From an uncultured Caryophanales bacterium (lineage in GTDB: Bacteria > Bacillota_I > Bacilli_A > RF39 > UBA660), in NCBI GenBank assembly GCA_947065955.1, contig CAMSXY010000059.1, positions 1-7,167 on the forward strand: a DNA stretch of 7,167 nt, read 5' to 3'. This document shows positions 1 to 5,889 of the stretch, one piece after another. A model generated the notes under the pieces. It was not told where the DNA came from. It saw nothing but the letters and a program-made list of their open reading frames with translations, and ran no database searches. The translations under genes were made by a program, and so were the position numbers. The stretch's first letter is position 1. The number at the start of each line of letters is the position of its first letter.

Positions 1-766
1 ACACAATGATGAACACTCTTTCCCTACACGACGCTCTTCCGATCTTATATATCAAAAATAGAAACATTGAATATAGAAAAAATATGAAGAAAAAACAAAT
101 ACATTGTAGCGAAAAACTGTTATATTCAATGGTACTTAAAAAATAATTTCCAATATAAAGAGGCATTTTATAAATTTTATCTATTTGATCATAGCTTTCT
201 GCACATAGAAAAAGAGAACTTGAGAAAAGAACTATAAAAATTAAAGATATTTGCCTGTTCCATAAATAAGTCATTAACGTTAATAAAATAGAAGTAAAAA
301 GAACCAATAAATAGAGTTTGATTACTATAAAAAAAGTATATATTAAGTTTAAAATCTCATAATTGCTTTTATATTTAAGAATAAAACTCTGATTGGAAAA
401 CAAATTAAAACAGGTCAATATAATAATCATTAAAAGTAAAAATAAATAAGAATTTATACCAACAATATGTTTTAAAAGTTCCTTTATATACCTTTTTTTA
501 TTTTTAAAATACATTAAAAGCATTCCATTTCCTTCGAAGAACTTTATCATTAAAATATCGCCTAAGATCAGGAGTGGTAAAATACCTAAGGTAATAAACT
601 GTTGAAAAGTTAAAGAAAAACAAAGAGATTCTAAATAATTACTATCCTTTTTTAAAGTTGTACAAAAATAACCAACCACAAACATAGAGATAACTAAAAA
701 AAGATTGAAATACTTGTTTGATAATACAGACGCGATATTTTTAAAAATATACTTATTTTTCTGCAT
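1..766 (-). CDS. Integral membrane protein, ABC-2-permease-like, 3'-truncated at contig end
   Basis: The frame opens with ATG at 764-766 (MQKNKYIFKN) and stays open to the left edge with no stop. Residues 1-240 are genuine. From codon 241 (44-46) onward the frame reads the reverse complement of an Illumina adapter and yields the artefactual tail IGRASCRERV. About six hydrophobic segments are visible, at roughly residues 20-37, 57-75, 106-123, 140-165, 173-188 and 221-240. A charged loop lies around 86-100 (KNKKRYIKELLK), where ABC-2-type permeases have their cytoplasmic coupling region. The start lies inside the end of the upstream membrane-protein gene (14-base overlap, different frame), which implies translational coupling; I see no strong SD of its own. 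The likely role is the second membrane subunit or immunity partner of the neighbouring permease. Family assignment rests on topology only. The true C-terminus is missing, but since helix six ends at 240 the loss may be small. Confidence 0.8.
   Translation of the reverse strand, partial: MQKNKYIFKNIASVLSNKYFNLFLVISMFVVGYFCTTLKKDSNYLESLCFSLTFQQFITLGILPLLILGDILMIKFFEGNGMLLMYFKNKKRYIKELLKHIVGINSYLFLLLMIIILTCFNLFSNQSFILKYKSNYEILNLIYTFFIVIKLYLLVLFTSILLTLMTYLWNRQISLIFIVLFSSSLFLCAESYDQIDKIYKMPLYIGNYFLSTIEYNSFSLQCICFFFIFFLYSMFLFLIYKIGRASCRERVFIIV
13..45 (+). other. Illumina TruSeq adapter contamination (artefact)
   Basis: These 33 bases match the TruSeq universal adapter/read-1 primer exactly, beginning ACACTCTTTCCC and ending CTCTTCCGATCT. 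This is synthetic sequence left at a contig end, not genomic DNA. Bases 1-12 immediately outside are probably artefact too: AATGAT at 5-10 equals the first six bases of the P5 flow-cell oligo, though that match is short. True genomic sequence begins at about 46. The match was made from memory of the adapter sequence, which is well known. Confidence 0.97.
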
Positions 767-1586
767 AGATTATCACATTTTCTTTATTTTTGTAAGCAAA
801 CTTTAAAAGAAAAGAAGTTATGCCAATTAATAAACATGCATACAGACTCATCATTAATGGGGTTGCACTCGCACCATAAAACCAAAATCCAAATAAGGTT
901 AAATTATTTACAAAAAAATTACTGTGGAAAATATCTCTTAAAATAGGCCCTATTATAATTTCTACAAATACTTGGTAAATAACAAGAATAACGTAAGATA
1001 GAATAACCGTAAAAATAAAATGTTCATTTTTTTTTGAAACTAATAATCCTAAATTAATGCAGGCAATAGAAACTAAAGTCAAATTTAAACACAATATCAA
1101 TTGCTCGAAAAGTTGGGAAGGCATATTCGGTTGTTTTGATTCCATAGGGAAAAAACTATTCACACTTGAAAAGTTAAAATTTGTAATAAAACAGGAAAAA
1201 ACAAATATTAATAAAAAAACAGTAGGCAAAAACCATGCGGCTTTCCATGCATGAAAAATTTCTCTTTTTAAATACTTTGTATATTTTTCCTTCATAATAA
1301 CGTTTTTAATAAAACCCGAATGTAATTTATTATGGAATTCATAACATCCAATCATAATAACAAATAATGGAAATAAAAATTGAATCAAGGATGCTGTATC
1401 GTCACGATAATATCCCTTCATTTTATCTGTTACATTAAAATGACTTGGAACAAGGATCTCTGGATCCTCTTTCTTTAAATATTCAGCAAGATCAACATGA
1501 CTTTTATAAAAATCTAAATATTTTTTGCTATCAATTACCAAACAGATAATGAACAATAAAATAATAAATATAAAAATTTTTTTCAT
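753..1586 (-). CDS. ABC-2-type permease-like integral membrane protein
   Basis: This 277-residue protein has about six or seven hydrophobic segments, at roughly residues 3-19, 66-84, 118-136, 160-183, 190-213, (225-238) and 243-263. A polar stretch of about 45 residues between helices 1 and 2 is probably extracytoplasmic. The segment after helix 2 (about 90-110, GFIKNVIMKEKYTKYLKREI) resembles the conserved cytoplasmic coupling region of ABC-2 transporter permeases, many of which export peptides, bacteriocins or drugs or give immunity to them. Start ATG at 1584-1586 follows SD GGAGG (1591-1595) with a 4-base gap. It lies 84 bases downstream of a small secreted-protein gene and overlaps the next membrane protein by 14 bases, so the three look like one operon. 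No ATP-binding subunit is in the window; it may lie beyond the truncated left end. Family membership is inferred from topology and the one motif. Confidence 0.82.
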   Translation of the reverse strand: MKKIFIFIILLFIICLVIDSKKYLDFYKSHVDLAEYLKKEDPEILVPSHFNVTDKMKGYYRDDTASLIQFLFPLFVIMIGCYEFHNKLHSGFIKNVIMKEKYTKYLKREIFHAWKAAWFLPTVFLLIFVFSCFITNFNFSSVNSFFPMESKQPNMPSQLFEQLILCLNLTLVSIACINLGLLVSKKNEHFIFTVILSYVILVIYQVFVEIIIGPILRDIFHSNFFVNNLTLFGFWFYGASATPLMMSLYACLLIGITSFLLKFAYKNKENVIIYAEK

Positions 1587-1670
1587 ACTTCCTCCACAAA
1601 AATGAGAGAAGACTTATAAAATTTGATTTCATATTTATACAACATACAACATAAAACAAACTTCATAATT

Positions 1671-2120
1671 TTAAGCTTTCGTTTTTAAGAATTCATTATA
1701 CTCACTTTCTGATGCCCACCATGAACCATAAATTCCAGTAACTCCAATATAATGTCCAACTGTTCTCATTGATAATTTCTTTTTTCCTGGATAGGTAGCT
1801 ATATAACTAGTTACCATACCACCATTAATTTGAATGGTTCTTGGATAGTTTCCATTTACATATTGCCAAGTAGAATCTGTCCAAGAGTTATTATTATAAT
1901 GAGAAATTCGGAAATCTATTTCACGGTCGTTCGCAACATGGCTAACTTCTAATATTTGATTATCCCCACCTATGCCTTTTGTTAGCTCCGCTTGATAAGT
2001 ATCACCCTTTAAAGATTTTAAAGCTGTATTATAAATAAGATACGTCCAAGCCGATACACCTGTATTCATGAGTACTATACTAACTACGAAAATTCCAAGA
2101 AGTATTTTTAAATTTTTTAT
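1671..2120 (-). CDS. Small secreted protein with signal peptide, apparent ATA start codon
   Basis: The first canonical in-frame start is ATG at 2067-2069, but that would begin inside a signal peptide. Reading 17 codons further upstream gives KNLK, a hydrophobic core (ILLGIFVVSIVL) and a VSA|W cleavage site, with an SD (AAGGAG, 2128-2133) exactly 7 bases before an ATA codon at 2118-2120. There is no ATG, GTG or TTG in frame upstream before a TGA stop. The best model is therefore a 149-residue preprotein initiated at ATA, or one whose ATG has mutated to ATA, with cleavage after residue 24 and a mature form of about 125 residues. The mature part has no cysteine, is rich in Tyr, Trp, Asn and Gly, and looks beta-rich. 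Its pattern (W-Q-V ... SYIATY ... GIYGSWWASE) is loosely reminiscent of DUF2712 secreted proteins of Bacilli. It heads an operon with two permease-like proteins, which suggests an exported factor such as a bacteriocin-like protein. The function is not established. Confidence 0.72.
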   Translation of the reverse strand: MKNLKILLGIFVVSIVLMNTGVSAWTYLIYNTALKSLKGDTYQAELTKGIGGDNQILEVSHVANDREIDFRISHYNNNSWTDSTWQYVNGNYPRTIQINGGMVTSYIATYPGKKKLSMRTVGHYIGVTGIYGSWWASESEYNEFLKTKA

Positions 2121-2127
2121 ATTTTCA

Positions 2128-2133
2128 CTCCTT
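2128..2133 (-). promoter_or_regulatory. Ribosome binding site that points to the ATA start
   Basis: AAGGAG on the minus strand ends 7 bases before ATA at 2120, the ideal distance. The nearest in-frame ATG (2069) is 58 bases away and has no SD of its own. A GTG at 2126-2128 overlaps the SD but is out of frame with the secreted protein. Confidence 0.7.
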
Positions 2134-2161
2134 ACTATATCTTTATAAGTTTCTCAAAGTC

Positions 2162-2191
2162 AGTATACCATACAGTAACATATTTCGTCAA
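2162..2191 (-). promoter_or_regulatory. Promoter of the secreted-protein/permease operon
   Basis: On the minus strand a -35 box TTGACG (2186-2191) and a -10 box TATACT (2162-2167) are separated by 18 bases. Each matches the sigma-A consensus at five of six positions. The predicted transcript start, near 2155, lies about 22 bases before the AAGGAG SD at 2133 and about 35 bases before the ATA start at 2120. The spacer and -10 contain a repeated TACTG 12 bases apart (2161-2165 and 2173-2177), which could be an operator. Confidence 0.7.
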
Positions 2192-2451
2192 TTTTTTATT
2201 AAGATAAAAATTTATTATTATTTAAATTTTTTGTTTAGAAATAGGTAAAAATTTTTAAAGTGATTTTATTAGTAAACTAAAAGTTTAAATTGGAAAATTT
2301 ATGTTAAAAAATATTTAGAGAAACTGATTTACTACATACTTCATGCTACATAATAAAGAAAATCCTATCCTTTAAGCTCTATAGGACATTTAAATGAATA
2401 CAATAACACAACAAATGAATTATAAAGAAATTTTCTAGAAGTAGTATCCAT
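2192..2451. other. Intergenic stretch without recognisable genes
   Basis: This is highly AT-rich sequence between the operon promoter and the terminator of the next gene. I found no convincing reading frame, RNA gene or repeat on either strand. Confidence 0.55.
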
Positions 2452-2487
2452 AAAAAAAGAATTCTTCTGATGTAGAACTCTTTTTTT
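2452..2487 (-). terminator. Bidirectional intrinsic terminator
   Basis: Bases 2452-2464 pair with 2475-2487 (13 positions, one A-C mismatch) around a 10-base loop. The stem base is A7 on one side and T7 on the other, so it can work in both directions. It lies 24 bases past the stop of the 124-residue minus-strand gene and is best read as that gene's terminator. It also insulates the secreted-protein operon from that gene. Confidence 0.75.
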
Positions 2488-2510
2488 CAAACAATAAATA
2501 AAATACTCTT

Positions 2511-2885
2511 TTAACTCAATACAGAGGTTTTACTATTTTCTAAAAAATCTTCTTGTAATTTTTCTTTTAATTCAAAGCTTAAATCTTTCATTTCTTTTTC
2601 AGCACGTTGCCTGTTTTTTTTACTACATTTTAAAGAATGTTTTGAAACAAAAACCCCACTATTTTTTGTAAATCGTTCAATTAGACTGGTGATGGTAGTG
2701 GAAAAGTGTTCATTTTTAAATAGGATTGGTTCTGCAAGTTCATAGATTGCTTTACCTTCTTTTTTTATCCTTTGCATATAACAAATTTTATCTTCGTATC
2801 TTACAATATAATAATAATAACCGTTTATAGAAAGGGTTCCCATAATAGAAAGAAGCTCTCCTTCATATTCAATAATCTCTTTCAT
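2511..2885 (-). CDS. Hypothetical protein, 124 residues, divergent from xfp
   Basis: I do not recognise this family. The frame is open from 2957, but the upstream 24 residues (MEDQRKRF... with FVFVIIIIE) are translated promoter sequence containing the TATAAT box at 2908-2913. The start at 2883-2885 (MKEIIEYEGE) has a purine-rich GGTGGGG/AGGTGG element directly upstream (2886-2896) and is preferred. Residues 1-60 look like alternating beta-strands with an aromatic patch NGYYYYIVRYED. Residues about 82-115 are a Lys/Glu-rich, probably helical tail with KKNRQRAEKEMK. There is no signal peptide or membrane segment, so it is likely cytoplasmic. It has its own promoter and a 3' terminator, so it is monocistronic. 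It shares a 205-base divergent promoter region with xfp, but nothing shows a functional link. Confidence 0.75.
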   Translation of the reverse strand: MKEIIEYEGELLSIMGTLSINGYYYYIVRYEDKICYMQRIKKEGKAIYELAEPILFKNEHFSTTITSLIERFTKNSGVFVSKHSLKCSKKNRQRAEKEMKDLSFELKEKLQEDFLENSKTSVLS

Positions 2886-2907
2886 ACCCCACCTACCTTC
2901 TATTATG

Positions 2908-2936
2908 ATTATAACAAAAACAAAAATAAATTTAAA
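2908..2936 (-). promoter_or_regulatory. Probable promoter of the 124-residue gene
   Basis: A perfect TATAAT -10 box is seen on the minus strand at 2908-2913. Seventeen bases upstream the hexamer is TTTAAA (2931-2936), a poor -35, so the assignment rests mainly on the -10. The start of the gene at 2885 is 23 bases downstream. Confidence 0.5.
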
Positions 2937-3032
2937 TCTTTTTCGCTGATCTTCCAAAACTTGACAATTTTTTTAACCTTTTTTGTAAAAATATTTTTAT
3001 TTGTCAACTTTCTTCCTTCTTTACAAATTTCA

Positions 3033-3062
3033 TTGATTTTTTTCTTTAGAATTCGTTATAAT
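3033..3062 (+). promoter_or_regulatory. Promoter of xfp
   Basis: A perfect TATAAT (3057-3062) is preceded after 18 bases by TTGATT (3033-3038). The predicted transcript start, near 3069, lies just before the SD AGGAGG at 3078-3083, which is 7 bases from the ATG at 3091. A second, weaker candidate further upstream is TTGACA (2961-2966) followed by TGTAAA after 17 bases, which would give a longer leader. No clear CcpA (cre) site was seen. Confidence 0.6.
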
Positions 3063-3090
3063 AATAATGTAGAAAATAGGAGGAATTATA

Positions 3091-5457
3091 ATGCAAGAAA
3101 AAACACTTTCGAAAGATATGCTTTATAAAATAGATGCATATTTTCGTGCAGCCAATTATTTATCGGTTGGACAACTTTACTTAATGAAAAATCCCCTTTT
3201 AAGAGAACCTCTTTCCATGGATCAAATTAAGCCAAATGTAGTAGGGCATTGGGGAACAGTTCCTGGGCAAAATTTTATTTATGTTCATTTAAATCGTGTT
3301 ATCAAAAAATACAATCTCAATATGCTTTATATCTCTGGTCCTGGGCATGGAGGACAAGCTATGGTTTCTAATGCTTACTTAGAGGGAACTTATAGTGAAG
3401 TTTATCCAAATATCAGTGAGGACATAGAGGGAATGCAAAAGCTATTTAAACAGTTTAGTTTCCCAGGAGGAATTTCGAGTCATGTAGCTCCTGAGACTCC
3501 TGGTTCTATTAATGAAGGTGGAGAACTCGGATACAGTCTTTCGCATGCGGTTGGAGCTATCTTTGATAATCCTAATTTAATCGCAGCTTGTGTCATCGGA
3601 GATGGAGAAGCAGAAACAGGTCCTCTTGCTACTTCATGGCACTCTAATAAATTTATCAATCCTAAAACAGATGGTGTAGTGCTTCCTATTCTCCATTTGA
3701 ATGGATATAAAATTGCCAATCCAACTGTACTTTCTCGTATTCCCGAAGAAGAACTCGATCAATTTTTGAAGGGATGCGGGTGGGAACCTTTCTATGTAGA
3801 AGGCGATGATGTTCTTCTTATGCATGAAAAAATGGCTACTACCCTAGATCAAGTTATTGAAAAAATTTTAACCATCAAAAAAGCTGCTATGGAAGGAAAC
3901 GTTGAAAGGCCAAAATTTCCTATGATAGTTCTTCGAACTCCAAAAGGATGGACAGGTCCTAAAAGGATGGAGGGAAAAAGAGTTGAGGGATCTTTTCGTG
4001 CCCATCAAGTACCAATTCTTGTTAACAAGGAACATCCAGAAAATCTTCCTTTATTGGAAACTTGGCTTAAAAGCTACCATCCAGAAGAACTTTTTGATGA
4101 AAATGGAAGCCTTATCCCTGCACTTAAATGTTTAGCCCCTACTGGAAATGCTAGAATGTCCGCAAATCCTCATACAAATGGTGGAATTTTACTGGAAGAA
4201 TTGCGACTTCCTGATTTCCGTAATTATGGCATAAAGGTTCCAACTCCAGGGAGTGTCGTAGCACAAGATATGATGGAACTTGGTCATTACATTCGCGATG
4301 TAATTGCTCTTAATGAAGACAAACAAAACTTTCGCATTTTTGGTCCTGACGAAGCTTTATCTAATCGTCTAAACCACGTTTTTGAAAAAACAAATCGAAG
4401 ATGGTTTGATAATAGGCTAGAAGAAGATGAATTTTTAGATGCGAATGGCCGTGTTATGGATTCTATGTTATCGGAAACCCTTTGCGAAGGATGGTTAGAA
4501 GGATACCTATTAACAGGAAGACATGGTTTTTTCCACAGTTATGAAGCTTTTGCCCGTATTATTGATTCGATGGTTAGTCAACATGCAAAATGGTTAAAAG
4601 TTTCTAAAGAGCTTTCTTGGAGACAAAAAATTTCTTCTTTAAATATTATCCTTTCTTCACATATTTGGCAACAGGACCATAATGGTTATACCCATCAAGA
4701 TCCAGGATTTTTAAATCATTTAGTAACCAAAAAAGCGGATATTGTTCGCATGTATCTTCCACCAGATGCTAATTGCCTTATTTCGTGTTTTGACCACTGT
4801 CTAAAGAGTAAAAACTATATTAATGTTATTGTTGCCTCTAAACATCCTAGACCTCAGTGGTTATCTATGGAAGAAGCTATCAATCATTGTACCAGTGGTA
4901 TTGGAATTTTTGATTTTGCAAGTAATGATCAAGGAGCAGAACCAGATCTTGTTTTGGCTTGTTGTGGTGATACTCCAACCCTTGAAGTTCTTGCAGCTGT
5001 TATGATTTTAAGAAAGCACTTTAAAGAACTAAAAATTCGTGTTGTAAATGTGGTGGATCTAATGCGTTTACAATCCGACAGTGAACATCCTCACGGTCTT
5101 TCTAGAGAAGATTATAATGCTTTATTTACTATCGATAAGCCAATTATCTTTGCCTTCCATGGATATCCTTCTTTAATTCATCAATTGACCTATAAACGAG
5201 ATAATAAAGAATTGCATGTTCATGGTTATAAGGAAGAAGGTACTATCACGACTCCTTTTGATATGCGTGTTCAAAATGATCTAGATCGTTTTCATCTTGT
5301 CATGGATGCTTTAAAATATTTGCCTCAACTTGGAAATCGAAGTTCGAGTCTTTATGAATGGTGTAAAGACAAACTTGTGGAACATAAAGAATATATTTCT
5401 CAATACGGGCAAGATATGGATGAGATTCGTAATTGGGTTTGGGAAAAACCAGAATAG
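3091..5457 (+). CDS. xfp: Xylulose-5-phosphate/fructose-6-phosphate phosphoketolase
   Basis: This thiamine-diphosphate enzyme splits xylulose-5-phosphate (and often fructose-6-phosphate) with phosphate into acetyl phosphate and glyceraldehyde-3-phosphate (or erythrose-4-phosphate). It is the key step of the phosphoketolase pathway in lactic acid bacteria (EC 4.1.2.9/4.1.2.22), in the cytoplasm. At 788 residues it has the usual family length, with three parts: N-terminal TPP-binding domain (about 1-365), middle domain (about 380-580) and C-terminal domain (about 585-788). Signatures are VGHWGT (51-56), GPGHGGQ (83-89), SSHVAPETPGS (129-139), the phosphoketolase motif EGGELGY (142-148), the TPP/Mg motif GDGEAETGP (170-178), LHLNGYKIANPT (201-212), LLTGRHG (473-479) and QDHNGYTHQDPG (528-539). 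By family comparison, H53, H86, H131, H535 and E462 are the probable active-site residues. The ATG follows AGGAGG with a 7-base gap. The gene is transcribed alone, with a terminator downstream. Xylulose- versus fructose-6-phosphate preference cannot be read from sequence. Confidence 0.98.
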   Translation: MQEKTLSKDMLYKIDAYFRAANYLSVGQLYLMKNPLLREPLSMDQIKPNVVGHWGTVPGQNFIYVHLNRVIKKYNLNMLYISGPGHGGQAMVSNAYLEGTYSEVYPNISEDIEGMQKLFKQFSFPGGISSHVAPETPGSINEGGELGYSLSHAVGAIFDNPNLIAACVIGDGEAETGPLATSWHSNKFINPKTDGVVLPILHLNGYKIANPTVLSRIPEEELDQFLKGCGWEPFYVEGDDVLLMHEKMATTLDQVIEKILTIKKAAMEGNVERPKFPMIVLRTPKGWTGPKRMEGKRVEGSFRAHQVPILVNKEHPENLPLLETWLKSYHPEELFDENGSLIPALKCLAPTGNARMSANPHTNGGILLEELRLPDFRNYGIKVPTPGSVVAQDMMELGHYIRDVIALNEDKQNFRIFGPDEALSNRLNHVFEKTNRRWFDNRLEEDEFLDANGRVMDSMLSETLCEGWLEGYLLTGRHGFFHSYEAFARIIDSMVSQHAKWLKVSKELSWRQKISSLNIILSSHIWQQDHNGYTHQDPGFLNHLVTKKADIVRMYLPPDANCLISCFDHCLKSKNYINVIVASKHPRPQWLSMEEAINHCTSGIGIFDFASNDQGAEPDLVLACCGDTPTLEVLAAVMILRKHFKELKIRVVNVVDLMRLQSDSEHPHGLSREDYNALFTIDKPIIFAFHGYPSLIHQLTYKRDNKELHVHGYKEEGTITTPFDMRVQNDLDRFHLVMDALKYLPQLGNRSSSLYEWCKDKLVEHKEYISQYGQDMDEIRNWVWEKPE

Positions 5458-5544
5458 AAAACTTTTTCTTATAAAATTGAAAAAGAAGTTATTGTATTTC
5501 ATTTAAAATTTAACTTAATCTTAAAATTTAAAGGAAGTTTACTG

Positions 5545-5569
5545 AAAAAGGACCTGAAAAGTCCTTTTT
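5545..5569 (+). terminator. Intrinsic terminator of xfp
   Basis: AAAAAGGAC (5545-5553) pairs perfectly with GTCCTTTTT (5561-5569) around the 7-base loop CTGAAAA, and T-rich sequence follows. It lies 87 bases after the xfp stop. The A-tract on the left side lets it also act against leftward transcription. Confidence 0.85.
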
Positions 5570-5600
5570 ATTTGCATTTTTTATAAATATAATATAAAAA

Positions 5601-5873
5601 TTAAAATATTTTATTATTTATAATATTTTTTCGATATATTTTTTTCATTTTTTCTTTATTTTTACTTGGATATTTGATACCTTTTTTGAAGATAAATCCC
5701 GCTTTTTGAACACAAAAACGATTTTTTTTATAAAAGCAACTTGAGTTAGAGGATAACAACTATTGATGATTCTTCTAAAAGCTTCAAGTTTTGCTATATC
5801 CGTATTATTATACTTTGTTTAAAACAGCACAAGTTGATAAAATTAACGAGTTATATTCTATAACTATACCGCT
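5601..5873 (-). pseudogene. Probable frameshifted gene relic downstream of the sigma factor
   Basis: Three abutting minus-strand stretches in alternating frames read like one protein. The first (5873 to about 5814) gives SGIVIEYNSLILSTCAVLNK. The second (about 5815 to 5703) contains TDIAKLEAFRRIINSCYPL and then TQVAFIKKIVFVFKK. The third (5702 to 5601) contains AGFIFKKGIKYPSKNKEKMK and ends at TAA. A one-base change in the A5 run at 5703-5707 joins the second and third pieces; another near 5811-5816 joins the first and second. No ATG is seen at the head, although AAAGGA lies just past the sigma-factor stop. The family is not recognised. In DNA this AT-rich, open stretches arise by chance; the argument is the protein-like composition and the continuity across pieces. 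Confidence 0.35.
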
Positions 5874-5889
5874 TTTTTTATTTTATCCT

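Noticed and set aside
1057..1254. Plus-strand frame antisense to the 277-residue permease gene
   Set aside because: Shadow frame with no SD and no protein-like features.
2067..2069. ATG at 2069 as the start of the secreted protein
   Set aside because: It falls inside the hydrophobic core/cleavage region of an evident signal peptide and has no SD; the SD at 2128-2133 points to 2120.
1671..2120. Lactococcin 972 family assignment for the secreted protein
   Set aside because: The signal-peptide-plus-membrane-partner layout fits, but I cannot align the mature sequence to lactococcin 972, so the name is not used.
2886..2957. 24-residue N-terminal extension of the 124-residue gene (MEDQRKRF...)
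   Set aside because: It would translate the TATAAT promoter box, lacks an SD, and the start at 2885 has a purine-rich ribosome site.
2772..3128. Plus-strand frame of 118 codons
   Set aside because: It is antisense to the 124-residue gene, covers the divergent promoters and overlaps the start of xfp in another frame. Its content is low-complexity Phe/Asn/Ile from AT-rich DNA.
3480..3825. Two minus-strand frames within xfp
   Set aside because: Antisense shadows of a strongly conserved coding region.
4823..5005. Plus-strand 60-codon frame within xfp
   Set aside because: Out-of-frame shadow of xfp, rich in Leu/Val only.
5462..5485. CTTTTTC/GAAAAAG hairpin right after xfp
   Set aside because: Weak 7-base AT-rich stem without a following T-run; the perfect hairpin at 5545-5569 is the better terminator.
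5311..5502. Minus-strand frame at the 3' end of xfp
   Set aside because: Antisense shadow, Phe/Asn-rich, with no ribosome site.
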